Source: Chloroflexota bacterium (GTDB taxonomy: Bacteria > Chloroflexota > Dehalococcoidia > Dehalococcoidales > UBA2162). From it: a stretch of DNA of 7,202 nt. The notes beneath the pieces were generated by a model. It saw nothing but the letters and a program-made list of their open reading frames with translations. It did no database searches and was not told the DNA's origin. The stretch is from positions 1-7,202 of the forward strand of contig JACQOL010000011.1 of NCBI GenBank assembly GCA_016202555.1, given 5' to 3'. Position 1 is the stretch's first letter, and the number at the start of each line of letters is the position of its first letter. Below, piece after piece: positions 1-7,019 of the stretch. Both the position numbers and the translations under genes were made by a program.

Positions 1-795
1 GCCTTTGAGGAAGAGGAAAAGAAGGTAGGGCTGCCCCTGACTGACCTGGCTATCGATGAGCGGGGACACCTGGTTGATTTCTTAAACATCCAGGCCCAAC
101 CAGTCCGTTTGCTGACCAGTCCCTGCTGGTCCGGCATTATTAATGGCGGGCGTACCTACTCTCCGTTTTGTCTTAATGTCGAACGCCTGGTGCCCTGGCG
201 TACCCTGACTGGTCGCCAGCAGTTCTACCTGGACCACGAACTCTATCTTGCTTTCGGGGAGCACCTGCCGGTCTACAAACCGAATCCTGACCCCGGGGTG
301 TGGGGCGATTTCACGTTGACTAAGCCGGATGATAGGAGCATCATGCTGAAATACCTGACGCCGCACGGGAAATGGCACATTCATTCCACCTATTACGATA
401 ACGAGTTGATGTTAACCCTCTCCCGTGGCATCGAGCCTTTCTGGATTAATGAGGCAGATGCCAGAGCTATCGGCATTAAAGATAATGACTGGGTGGAGAT
501 GTATAACGACCACGGCGTGGTAGTCACCAGAGCGGTGATAAGTGCCCGAATCCAGAAGGGGACATGCGTGTTCTACCATTCACCAGAAAGGACTATTTCC
601 GTACCTAAGTCTCCGTTACGAGGTAACCGCCGTGCCGGCGGCCATAACAGCCTGACCCGGGTCCGCCTGAAACCGGTGCTGATGTCAGGTGGTTACGGCC
701 AGTTCACTTACTCTTTCAATTACTGGGGCCCGACGGGCATTAACCGTGATACCCATATTCTGGTGCGTAAACTTGAGGGAAAACCGGTCTGGTAG
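1..795 (+). CDS. narG: Respiratory nitrate reductase alpha subunit, C-terminal part
   Basis: NarG is the Mo-bisMGD catalytic subunit that reduces nitrate to nitrite with electrons passed from NarH. Only the last 264 codons are present; the frame is open from base 1 and stops at TAG 793-795. Full-length NarG proteins are about 1,200 residues, so roughly a fifth is visible. Family stretches seen are [17 protein letters not shown] (about residues 64-80 of the fragment), [35 protein letters not shown], and the terminal [15 protein letters not shown] followed by [11 protein letters not shown]. These belong to the C-terminal molybdopterin-dinucleotide-binding domain. The N-terminus, with its 4Fe-4S ligands, Mo-ligating Asp and any Tat-like signal, lies upstream, so which side of the membrane the enzyme faces cannot be judged. 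narH follows after 12 nt with its own ribosome binding site. Confidence 0.97.
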   Translation, partial: AFEEEEKKVGLPLTDLAIDERGHLVDFLNIQAQPVRLLTSPCWSGIINGGRTYSPFCLNVERLVPWRTLTGRQQFYLDHELYLAFGEHLPVYKPNPDPGVWGDFTLTKPDDRSIMLKYLTPHGKWHIHSTYYDNELMLTLSRGIEPFWINEADARAIGIKDNDWVEMYNDHGVVVTRAVISARIQKGTCVFYHSPERTISVPKSPLRGNRRAGGHNSLTRVRLKPVLMSGGYGQFTYSFNYWGPTGINRDTHILVRKLEGKPVW

Positions 796-807
796 AAGGA
801 GATTAAT

Positions 808-2298
808 ATGGATGTTCGAGCCCAACTTTCAATGGTCTTTCATCTGGATAAATGCATCGGTTGCCACACCTGTACTCTGGCCTGTAATAATATCTGGACC
901 TCCCGTGAAGGTACCGAATACATGTGGTGGAACAATGTGGAGACTAAACCGGGCACTGGCTACCCCACGTTATGGGAAGACCAGACTAAATACCGGGGCG
1001 GGTGGGAGCTGAAAGGGAAAGCTCTCCGGCCTAGATTAGGCCAGCGCTTAGGCCTGATGGCCAACCTTTTCTTCAATCCCTTTCTGCCCAGTCTGGATGA
1101 TTACTATGAGCCATGGACTTACCAGTACGGGCAGCTTTTTTCGGCGCCTCAGGCTGACGACCAGCCGACGGCAAGAGCCGTCTCAAAAATAAGCGGGGAA
1201 TTCCTAAATGTTGAGGCCGGCCCGAACTGGGATGACGATATGGGTGGCTCATCTGTCTATGCCCGTAACGACATTAATCTGGCTGAACTGACTGACGCCG
1301 AGCGTGAAGCTCTCTTTCGCATCGAGCAGATGGTGTTCTTTTATATCCCGCGTATCTGCAATCACTGTCTGAATCCGGGCTGCATCGGTGTCTGCCCCAG
1401 CGGAGCTATTTACAAGCGGGCTGAGGACGGTATCGTACTTGTCAGCCAGGAGAAATGCCGCGGCTGGCGCTTCTGCGTCAGTGGCTGCCCTTATAAAAAG
1501 ACCTATTATAACTGGAAAACAGGTAAGTCAGAGAAGTGTATCCTGTGCTATCCCCGTGTGGAAACAGGGCAGGCCCCGGCCTGTTTTCATTCCTGCGTTG
1601 GTCGCATCCGTTACATGGGTGTTTTGCTCTATGATGCCGAGCGCATCGAAGAAGTGGCTAAGACTCCCGATGCTGGGCTGGTTGAAGCCCAGCGCAGCCT
1701 TATTCTCGACCCGAACGATGCTGCGGTAATTGCGGCGGCTAAGAAGAACGGTATCGGTGATGACTGGATTGCTTCTGCTCAGAAATCGCCAGTTTATAAG
1801 TTCGTCAAACAGTGGGGTATTGCTTTGCCGTTGCATATCGAATTCCGGACCCTTCCGATGCTATTTTACATTCCTCCATTGTTACCGGTGTTGGCTTCAA
1901 CCGGGAATGGAAAATATGACCTTAGTAAGACCGACTTTTTCGGCAGCATGGAAAGCCTCCGAGTGCCAATGAAATACATGGCGCGTTTGTTTTCGGCGGG
2001 TAACGAAGAGATTATTAAGAAGACGTTAAAGAAGCTGAAGGCGGTACGGGCATACCAGCAGGCTCAGTCAGTCGGTATTGTCACTACCAGTCAGGCATCA
2101 GCCTTACTGACGGAAGCTGGCTGCACCGCTGACGAAGCGGAAGCGATATTCCGTTTGACCTCCCTGCCCCGTTTTGAGGACCGCTTTGTTTTGCCACCCT
2201 ACCACCGCGAGGAGGTAATCGGGCTTACTATTGAGCCTATTAAACAGAAGGAACGGGTTGGATTTGGTTTTAACCAACTGCCCAGGCGAGGACCATGA
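808..2298 (+). CDS. narH: Respiratory nitrate reductase beta (Fe-S) subunit
   Basis: NarH carries electrons from the NarI haems to NarG through four Fe-S clusters. The 496-residue protein starts at ATG 808, 6 nt after an AAGGAG (796-801). All ligand groups are visible: C16-C19-C22-C26; C184-C187-C192-C196; C217-W220-C223-C227, where Trp replaces one Cys, as in the 3Fe-4S site of NarH proteins; and C244-C247-C259-C263. As far as I recall, this spacing matches E. coli NarH residue for residue. The region between the first and second groups contains the typical WNNVETKPGTGYP stretch, and the C-terminal domain includes LPPYHREEVIG. Length is close to the family norm of about 490-520. The TGA stop overlaps the narJ start (ATGA), so translational coupling is expected. 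There are no signs of damage. Confidence 0.98.
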   Translation: MDVRAQLSMVFHLDKCIGCHTCTLACNNIWTSREGTEYMWWNNVETKPGTGYPTLWEDQTKYRGGWELKGKALRPRLGQRLGLMANLFFNPFLPSLDDYYEPWTYQYGQLFSAPQADDQPTARAVSKISGEFLNVEAGPNWDDDMGGSSVYARNDINLAELTDAEREALFRIEQMVFFYIPRICNHCLNPGCIGVCPSGAIYKRAEDGIVLVSQEKCRGWRFCVSGCPYKKTYYNWKTGKSEKCILCYPRVETGQAPACFHSCVGRIRYMGVLLYDAERIEEVAKTPDAGLVEAQRSLILDPNDAAVIAAAKKNGIGDDWIASAQKSPVYKFVKQWGIALPLHIEFRTLPMLFYIPPLLPVLASTGNGKYDLSKTDFFGSMESLRVPMKYMARLFSAGNEEIIKKTLKKLKAVRAYQQAQSVGIVTTSQASALLTEAGCTADEAEAIFRLTSLPRFEDRFVLPPYHREEVIGLTIEPIKQKERVGFGFNQLPRRGP

Positions 2299-2855
2299 TG
2301 TTAAGTCAGGAAAATAGACAGCTCTGCCGGTTTTTTGCCGAGATGCTTGACTACCCGGGTAGCGGGCTACTTCAGACAGCAAAAAGCTGCGCCATTCAAG
2401 CTGAAAGCTCGTTCCCCGGCCTCACCGAACCGGTGCAGTCGTTTGCCGATTTCGTTAACAGCCAGAGTCTGGAATCGCTGGAAGAGCTTTATACCCAGAC
2501 TTTTGATGTCACGCCAGCGACCAGCCTCTACATGGGCTATCACCTCTTCGGCGAAACACCCAAGCGAAGCGAATTTCTCATCAGTTTAACAGAGGCTTAT
2601 GAATCACATTCCTTTTCCTCCGGCATCGAGTTAGCCGACCATTTAGGCGTAATGCTTCGCTTTCTCAGTGTTTCGGAAGACCCTGAATTTACCTTGCCAC
2701 TTCTTGAGGAATGTGTCTTACCGATTCTGGCAAAGACGGAGAAAGAGCTTAAGAAAAGTGAGAATCCATATGCTATGGTCATCAGCCCGCTGCTAGTGTT
2801 TTTGCATCAAGTAGCTCACCAGCTAGCTAAGGTAGGAGGTGTCGCCAATGCTTGA
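2295..2855 (+). CDS. narJ: Nitrate reductase molybdenum cofactor assembly chaperone
   Basis: NarJ is a cytoplasmic TorD/DmsD-like chaperone. It binds apo-NarG, helps insert the Mo cofactor and Fe-S cluster, and holds the enzyme back from the membrane until mature; it is not part of the final complex. The 186-residue, mostly helical protein shows the family core ELYTQTFDVTPATSLYMGYHLFGE (broken here at residues 64-76 and 77-87), followed by ELADHLGVMLRFL (about 112-124). Two adjacent ATGs at 2295 and 2298 are possible starts. The first overlaps the narH stop, and a GCGAGGA lies just upstream, close to both. The end overlaps the narI start by 8 nt. Its place between narH and narI is the standard narGHJI order. 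Confidence 0.94.
   Translation: MMLSQENRQLCRFFAEMLDYPGSGLLQTAKSCAIQAESSFPGLTEPVQSFADFVNSQSLESLEELYTQTFDVTPATSLYMGYHLFGETPKRSEFLISLTEAYESHSFSSGIELADHLGVMLRFLSVSEDPEFTLPLLEECVLPILAKTEKELKKSENPYAMVISPLLVFLHQVAHQLAKVGGVANA
2834..2840 (+). promoter_or_regulatory. Ribosome binding site deciding the narI start
   Basis: AGGAGGT lies inside the 3' end of narJ, 7 nt before ATG 2848. It would be on top of the alternative GTG start at 2839, so it favours the ATG. Confidence 0.75.
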
Positions 2856-3525
2856 AACCTTTCTGTTTGGTGTCTTTCCGTACGTTGCTTTCGCCATAAT
2901 GATAGTCGGGCTGATATGGCGGTATCGTACCAACCAGTTCAGCTATTCCAGTGTCTCCTCTCAATTTCTGGAAAAGCGGCAGTTATTCTGGGGGTCAGTA
3001 CCCTGGCATTATGGTATCATTCTAGTACTGCTCGGCCATCTGGTTGGCGTCCTCTTCCCGGAGGGAGTGAAAGCCATTAACGGTGTCCCGGTACGCCTCT
3101 ATATTCTGGAAGGTACCGGACTTGCCCTGAGTCTTTCTCTTCTGGTTGGACTGGTTATCCTGATGTTACGGCGAGGTATCTCTGCCAACGTCCGTGCCAC
3201 AACCTCTTTTATGGATGTAGTGCTGCTGATTGTTCTGCTGGCCCAGGTAGTCACCGGCATTATAACGGCCATTTTTTACCGCTGGGGCTCGGCCTGGTCT
3301 GTCCAGACGACAATCCCCTATTTTTGGTCGCTATTCACGCTATCCCCGAAGGTGGCGTATATGGTGGCCTTGCCATTGCTCACTAAGCTCCACGCTATTA
3401 ACTTTTTTCTTCTCTTGGGACTCTTCCCGTTCAGTCGCCTAGTGCACATGCTTTCCGTACCTCTAGCCTATCTCTGGCGACCCTACCAGATAGTGATGTG
3501 GCACCGCCGGCAAACTCAACAGTAA
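2848..3525 (+). CDS. narI: Respiratory nitrate reductase gamma subunit (cytochrome b)
   Basis: NarI is the membrane anchor that oxidises quinol and passes electrons through two b-type haems to NarH. From ATG 2848 the protein has 225 residues, the usual NarI length. It has five hydrophobic spans (roughly residues 4-22, 53-70, 86-107, 121-143 and 170-195). Likely haem ligands are H54 (PWHYG), H64 (LLGHLVG), H182 (KLHAINFF) and H200 (RLVHMLSVP), close to the four ligands of E. coli NarI. An upstream GTG at 2839 is also in frame, but it lies inside the AGGAGGT (2834-2840) that sits 7 nt before ATG 2848, so the ATG is preferred. It overlaps the end of narJ by 8 nt, completing narGHJI. Confidence 0.96.
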   Translation: MLETFLFGVFPYVAFAIMIVGLIWRYRTNQFSYSSVSSQFLEKRQLFWGSVPWHYGIILVLLGHLVGVLFPEGVKAINGVPVRLYILEGTGLALSLSLLVGLVILMLRRGISANVRATTSFMDVVLLIVLLAQVVTGIITAIFYRWGSAWSVQTTIPYFWSLFTLSPKVAYMVALPLLTKLHAINFFLLLGLFPFSRLVHMLSVPLAYLWRPYQIVMWHRRQTQQ

Positions 3526-3569
3526 GCGTATTAAGGTTACCGTCAAAACCGAGGAGAGAAGAGAGAAGA

Positions 3570-4859
3570 ATGGACAGAATCAAGGGTTCTCCATGGCACT
3601 GTTTATTCAGTGCCACACTCGGCTTTTTCATTGGTTTTGCCGCAGTTGCTTTGTTTGGCCCGACAGCGCACAAATTTAAGGATGTAATGGGGTTAAGCCC
3701 GGTGATGATGGGTTTTCTGGTCGCCATACCCTCGCTGTCAGGTTCGTTATTGCGCATTCCGTTCGGCGCCTGGGTGGATACCACTGGGGGGCGCAAGCCA
3801 TTTATCATCTTGCTTACCTTATCCTTTGTCGGGATGGCGTCACTGCTGGCACTCATTTTTTTTCTCTACCCGGCAAAGCTTAATGCAGGCTATTACCCGT
3901 TATTGCTATTTATGGGTATTTTATGTGGCTGCGGTATTGCTACCTTCTCAGTTGGTATCGGACAGGTGTCCTATTGGTTTCCCCAAAAACAGCAGGGGAC
4001 GGCTCTTGGCAGGTATGCCGGTATCGGTAATATGGCTCCGGGCCTTTTCTCCTTAATGTTACCCTTAAGCCTGGCTGGCTGGGGTTTATCTGGCTCTTAT
4101 CTAGCCTGGCTTCTCTTCCTCGGGGCTGGCATTATTATCTATCTTGCTACCGGCAGGAATGCCTGCTACTTTCAGTTGCTTGAGGCAGGGATTTCCCCGG
4201 CGGAAGCCAGAGCGAACGCCAGCAAAATGGGGCAAGAGATTTTCCCATCGGGGGGAGCCATGCATGGGCTGAGAACTGCCGCCCGCATTTGGAAAACATG
4301 GGTGCTGGTGGCTATTTATTTTACCACCTTCGGCGGCTTCATTGCTTTAACGGCCTGGTTTCCTACCTACTGGATAGCTTTTTATGGGCAAAAAGTGGCT
4401 ATAGCCGGAGTTCTGACAGCAGCCTTTTCCTTGGTGGCATCTATTATCCGTGTTGGGGGTGGCTCTATCTCCGACCGTCTTGGTGGCGAGAAGACGGCCG
4501 TAATCGCTCTGTCTGCGCTATTGGTCGGCTCACTGGTGATGACGCTATCTGGTAACTTTGCTCTCTCAATCACTGGTGAGGTCTTGATGGCTGCGGGAAT
4601 GGGTGTGACCAACGCGGCGGTATTCAAGCTGGTACCTCAAGAAGTGAAGGAAGCAGTGGGTGGGGCTGCGGGTTGGGTGGGTGGCATCGGAGCTTTCGGC
4701 GGCTTCGCAATCCCTCCCTTGATGGGTCTTTTCGTCCGCATAAATGGCAATAGCGGTTACAGCTCAGGTTTCAGTATTTTCATCGGCCTGACAATTTTTG
4801 CCCTGATTTTAGCCTATCTACTCCACCGTACCCACACTCCTACTGACAAGAAAGTCTAA
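3570..4859 (+). CDS. narK: NarK-type nitrate/nitrite transporter (MFS)
   Basis: This is a 429-residue, 12-span major facilitator protein of the nitrate/nitrite porter family in the inner membrane. It would import nitrate for the cytoplasm-facing NarG and may exchange it for nitrite. R62 (SLLRIPFGAW, span 2) and R294 (SIIRVGGGSISDR, span 8) sit where the two substrate-binding arginines of NarK proteins lie. Glycine-rich nitrate signature-like motifs appear at about 151-158 (GIGNMAPG) and 366-378 (AAGWVGGIGAFGG). The MFS loop 2-3 motif is seen as DTTGGRKP. ATG 3570 was chosen because an in-frame ATG at 3498 would overlap narI and add 24 polar residues before the usual SPWHCLFSATLGFF start; a GAGGAGA at 3551-3557 precedes it. 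narI ends 44 nt upstream with no obvious terminator, so co-transcription is likely. Whether it is a symporter or antiporter is not resolved. Confidence 0.93.
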   Translation: MDRIKGSPWHCLFSATLGFFIGFAAVALFGPTAHKFKDVMGLSPVMMGFLVAIPSLSGSLLRIPFGAWVDTTGGRKPFIILLTLSFVGMASLLALIFFLYPAKLNAGYYPLLLFMGILCGCGIATFSVGIGQVSYWFPQKQQGTALGRYAGIGNMAPGLFSLMLPLSLAGWGLSGSYLAWLLFLGAGIIIYLATGRNACYFQLLEAGISPAEARANASKMGQEIFPSGGAMHGLRTAARIWKTWVLVAIYFTTFGGFIALTAWFPTYWIAFYGQKVAIAGVLTAAFSLVASIIRVGGGSISDRLGGEKTAVIALSALLVGSLVMTLSGNFALSITGEVLMAAGMGVTNAAVFKLVPQEVKEAVGGAAGWVGGIGAFGGFAIPPLMGLFVRINGNSGYSSGFSIFIGLTIFALILAYLLHRTHTPTDKKV

Positions 4860-5665
4860 TGTACACGGATACGATTGAATATCTGGCAAATCTTGCTGCC
4901 ACTAAGGTGGCGTTATTAAAACGAAACCCAGTTGGCTTTTTCATTGGCTCGATGATGGCTGGGGCGTATGTCGGCTTCGGAATCATTCTTATCTTCGTTG
5001 TCGGTTCGGCGGCTGACCACGCTTATCAGAAACTTATCATGGGAGCCAGCTTCGGTATTGCCCTTGTTCTGGTTGTCTTTGCCGGCGCCGAACTCTTCAC
5101 CGGACACACTATGTATCTGCCGCTTGGTTGGCTTCGGAAAACAATAAGTGGGGCGAATCTGGCTGCCGTTTGGCCCCTCGTCTGGATTGGTAATCTTGTC
5201 GGTTCAGCGGGTCTAGCCGCCCTCTTTGTTCTGGGCGGAGCCGCTGGGATGGTTAGCGACAGTGCCTCCTTCCTTAACCAGGTTGCCGCTGCCAAAATGA
5301 ACGCGCCGGCTATTGAGCTGCTAGCGCGAGCTATGCTTTGTAATTGGCTCGTTTGTCTGTCGTTGTGGATGGCCTCGCGGACGAAAAATGACGCTGCGAA
5401 ATGCATTGTTATCTTCTGGTGCCTTTTTGCTTTTATCGCCAGTGGTTTTGAGCATTCTGTAGCTAATATGACCTTATTTTCCATTGCTCTCCCCGGTAAG
5501 CATCCGGCGACTGTAAGCCTATCTGGTATGGCTTACAACCTGTTATGGGTAACGTTTGGTAACCTGCTTTCAGGGAGTCTGTTCATGGCAGTTGGCTACT
5601 GGCTGTATTCTGGTGAGAAAAGTAGCCCTCATGGGGGAAATACTGATACAATAGAGAAGACTTAG
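4859..5665 (+). CDS. nirC: NirC-type nitrite channel (formate/nitrite transporter family)
   Basis: This 268-residue, six-span protein belongs to the FocA/NirC family of pentameric anion channels in the inner membrane. NirC-like signatures are ELFTGHTMYLPLG (residues 78-90, the omega-loop region with T81), NLVGS (112-116), RAMLCNWLVCLSLWMA (157-172), FIASGFEHSVANMTLF (192-207, with the channel H199) and NLLWVTFGNLLSGS (227-240). The GHTM and ASGFEHSVANM wording fits NirC better than FocA, so nitrite rather than formate is the expected substrate. The start ATG overlaps the narK stop (TAATG) and has no strong ribosome binding site, which suggests translational coupling. Next to NarK it would remove toxic nitrite or return it to the cell. 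The preference for nitrite is inferred from similarity and context. Confidence 0.92.
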   Translation: MYTDTIEYLANLAATKVALLKRNPVGFFIGSMMAGAYVGFGIILIFVVGSAADHAYQKLIMGASFGIALVLVVFAGAELFTGHTMYLPLGWLRKTISGANLAAVWPLVWIGNLVGSAGLAALFVLGGAAGMVSDSASFLNQVAAAKMNAPAIELLARAMLCNWLVCLSLWMASRTKNDAAKCIVIFWCLFAFIASGFEHSVANMTLFSIALPGKHPATVSLSGMAYNLLWVTFGNLLSGSLFMAVGYWLYSGEKSSPHGGNTDTIEKT

Positions 5666-5666
5666 A

Positions 5667-5687
5667 AGCCTGAAAAGGCTAGTGCCT
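5667..5687 (+). repeat. Small hairpin(s) after nirC
   Basis: AGCCT-GAAA-AGGCT (5667-5680) is a perfect 5-bp stem with a GAAA loop directly after the nirC stop. The 3' arm can instead pair as AGGC-TAGT-GCCT (5676-5687), so the two folds exclude each other. No T-run follows, so it is not a typical intrinsic terminator. It may be an RNA processing or stability element, or chance. Confidence 0.35.
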
Positions 5688-5728
5688 CAGAGATAACCCT
5701 ACCTCGTTTTGCTTAAGGAAAATCAGGG

Positions 5729-6193
5729 ATGGAGCAGGATATTGGTAATAGACAATGGCTCCGTACTGCCCGAGGGCGTCTGAAGTTTGAGCTGGCGGGG
5801 ATAGCCTTTGCCCGAAAAAGCGGATTTACCCCGGAAGACTACGCTAATCATCTCTGGTCAACCGGAGCAGTAAACTGGATGGGTAAAGCTATACCAACGA
5901 CTAAGGAATATTTGCTCAAGGAAGCGGAAGCCTTCAGGACATTATATCCGGAGGTTACCTTCGAGTTGGGAAGTTTGACTGATAAGGAGGCTGAACTTAT
6001 TTTTACCCGGGGGTGTCTCGGCGGCTGGGGTCGGAAGCAGTGGGCAATGGCTAGAAATATGGGTCTCGGTAAAGGACATGTGTGTCGCTACTGCCGTCAA
6101 GCCTTTCGGATTTGGGCCAACCAGTTGGGCCTTCAGGCTTGTCCTGAACCACTGACCAACGACACTTGTGTTCTCCGGGTAAAAGTATCCTGA
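5729..6193 (+). CDS. Unassigned 154-residue Cys-containing protein in the nar cluster
   Basis: I do not firmly recognise this protein. It is soluble with no signal peptide or membrane span. The start ATG 5729 follows TAAGGA (5714-5719) at 9 nt. Its five cysteines are C96 (RGCLGGWG), C119 and C122 (HVCRYCRQAF), C138 (LQACPEP) and C147 (DTCVLRV). The N-terminal half is helical, with an aromatic-rich stretch (NHLWSTGAVNWMG, about 40-52). The layout, with a CxxC near the C-terminus, an LGL turn and a last Cys before a strand, vaguely resembles the V4R or L-2-amino-thiazoline-4-carboxylate hydrolase-like groups of anaerobes, but this is a weak impression. The cysteines could bind a metal or cluster. 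It lies 63 nt after nirC on the same strand with no clear terminator between, so it may be expressed with the operon and act in it. Codon use looks like that of its neighbours. Confidence 0.85.
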   Translation: MEQDIGNRQWLRTARGRLKFELAGIAFARKSGFTPEDYANHLWSTGAVNWMGKAIPTTKEYLLKEAEAFRTLYPEVTFELGSLTDKEAELIFTRGCLGGWGRKQWAMARNMGLGKGHVCRYCRQAFRIWANQLGLQACPEPLTNDTCVLRVKVS

Positions 6194-6208
6194 GAAGAGT
6201 CTCTTTTC
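6192..6208 (+). terminator. Possible weak terminator hairpin
   Basis: GAGAAGA-GTC-TCTTTTC forms seven pairs including one G-T, starting within the stop codon of the preceding gene and followed by TAATTT. The stem is AT-rich and there is no long T-run, so termination would be weak at best. It is the only terminator-like structure seen at the end of the nar-linked genes. Confidence 0.25.
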
Positions 6209-6537
6209 TAATTTAAGAATATACAATGCGAAACAATGTTTTTAGATTTAATCTTAAGGAACTGGTGGGAGCGCTGGGAGACCTGGGTACACAGAGTTGC
6301 CGAAGCAAGGAATTTGTGACCGCTATTATTCTCATAGATATATATTCCTCTATGTTGACATTCCCATCCTTTATTTCTAGCAGATCTCGACACTACGGAT
6401 TTAGCGACACCAATTGCCAATCTCTTTTTCTCCACGATTTCAGCATAGTTGGTGGTTTTGACAGACGATAACAAAGCTTCACGTATTTTGGGATACTTAG
6501 AAACATTACTCTGGTAATCTGCTTTTAACTTGCTCAT
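6208..6537 (-). pseudogene. Unrecognised minus-strand open frame, probably cut at its 3' end
   Basis: On the minus strand an open frame from ATG 6537 gives about 82 residues of plausible, Lys-rich, helical protein. It includes KYPKIREALL, TTNYAEIVEKKRL and RNKGWECQHRGIYIYEN, the last with a Cys/His pair. It then runs without a stop through the border near 6291 into the antisense of the MOT1 remnant and ends at 6208. So its last 28 or so residues cannot be native. The same frame stays open upstream to a TAG near 6622 but has no good ribosome binding site. I do not recognise a family. It could be the tail-less remainder of a mobile-element or defence gene, or a chance frame in AT-rich DNA. Confidence 0.25.
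6226..6471 (+). pseudogene. Truncated MOT1-type molybdate/sulfate transporter remnant
   Basis: From ATG 6226 the first 22 codons (to about 6291) read as the start of a MOT1-family transporter. The stretch FNLKELVGALGDLGT corresponds to the conserved first-helix motif (ELxGAxGDLGT, normally followed by a hydrophobic LLPL-type run). After that threonine the frame turns into unrelated sequence with no membrane spans and stops at 6469-6471. Intact members have about 10 or more membrane spans and several hundred residues. Nothing later in the window resumes the family. In context this would have been a molybdate importer serving the molybdoenzyme NarG. I see the motif directly; that the gene was cut by a deletion or insertion near 6290 is inference. 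Only a weak ribosome binding site (TTAAGAA) precedes it. Confidence 0.6.
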
Positions 6538-6863
6538 CGAACTATAGGCAATGTCGAATAGTGGTGTAGTCCTGAAAAGAAGAAAATTACCAGTTGGGGG
6601 CTGCAATGCAAAAACTAGCTACAGAGCTTTGCAAAGCCTATTCTCCTCAATGTCCGGCATCGTCTTCAAAGGTCAACACGTCCTGCAATTTTCCAAGATT
6701 ATAGTTTCTTTTATTGGTGGGCGGATAGCCTTGAAGATTTTCGGAGCTTTTTGTGACGTCACACTCTCGTTATTTGTTATTCGGCATACCAGCTCGGGGA
6801 AAATCCACACATGCACTTACTCTTTTGGAGAACTGAATAAAGAAAGCACAGCGAGTAGGAAGT
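6292..6863. other. AT-rich stretch without a recognisable complete gene
   Basis: Three 60-base lines I counted here and just to the right (6301, 6481, 6841) have 35-37% G+C, against 53% and 60% in two lines of the nar genes (2521, 4441). A plus-strand frame from 6551 to 6916 (121 residues) is open but shows no known motif, poor start context and no convincing codon pattern. Minus-strand frames in 6600-6900 are short and broken. I see no terminal inverted repeats, transposase motifs or tRNA. It may be transferred or decayed DNA. Confidence 0.45.
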
Positions 6864-6891
6864 TTGACAAAACGATAATCGAATGTATAAT
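6864..6891 (+). promoter_or_regulatory. Consensus sigma-70-type promoter, rightward
   Basis: TTGACA at 6864-6869 and TATAAT at 6886-6891 are both exact consensus boxes with a 16-nt spacer. Transcription would start near 6898 and run right, giving a leader of about 300 nt before the gene whose ribosome binding site lies at the window edge. An AGTGG-N7-CCACT hairpin (6896-6912) falls right at the predicted start. The match is seen directly; its activity is inference. Confidence 0.6.
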
Positions 6892-6918
6892 TAAAAGTGG
6901 GTGTTTTCCACTATAACT

Positions 6919-6966
6919 ATGGCAAAAAAGAGAGGGGCTGAGGACTTGCACCGATTACGCTTCTAA
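6919..6966 (+). CDS. Possible 15-residue micro-ORF in leader
   Basis: ATG 6919 to TAA 6966 reads MAKKRGAEDLHRLRF. It begins about 20 nt after the predicted transcription start and has no visible Shine-Dalgarno, so translation is doubtful. It is listed because it is the first of three consecutive short frames in the same leader. No function is suggested by its sequence. Confidence 0.15.
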   Translation: MAKKRGAEDLHRLRF

Positions 6967-7000
6967 AATTATAACAAATTAGAAAAAGCTGAGGAGGTGA

Positions 7001-7019
7001 CCGAAAATGAAAGTTTCGG
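7001..7019 (+). promoter_or_regulatory. Hairpin enclosing a start codon
   Basis: CCGAAA (7001-7006) and TTTCGG (7014-7019) are perfect inverted repeats with a 7-nt loop containing the ATG of the 19-residue micro-ORF. In RNA this could mask or present the start codon just after its ribosome binding site. Confidence 0.35.

Noticed and set aside
217..223. Possible frameshift or internal stop in the cysteine-to-tryptophan site of NarH (residues 217-223 of the protein).
   Set aside because: The Trp in place of the second Cys is the normal state for the 3Fe-4S centre of NarH; the frame is intact. The numbers given are residue positions in NarH.
3498..3569. N-terminal extension of NarK by 24 residues from an upstream in-frame ATG.
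   Set aside because: It would overlap narI, lacks a ribosome binding site and adds polar sequence absent from typical NarK starts; ATG 3570 follows GAGGAGA.
5026..5484. Long minus-strand frame inside nirC.
   Set aside because: It is antisense to a well-conserved NirC protein and is Ala/Arg/Thr-rich, as expected of a shadow frame.
6551..6916. Plus-strand 121-residue open frame considered as a real gene.
   Set aside because: It has no recognisable motif and no clear ribosome binding site, it overlaps the consensus promoter and its -10 box, and its residue mix is not convincing.
6925..6960. Minus-strand stretch CGGTGCAAGTCC followed by CAGCCCC, resembling part of a cobalamin riboswitch core.
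   Set aside because: The preceding GGGAA-type element, the CGCNACTG segment and the B12 box are not visible, and no intact minus-strand gene follows; a short chance match is more likely.
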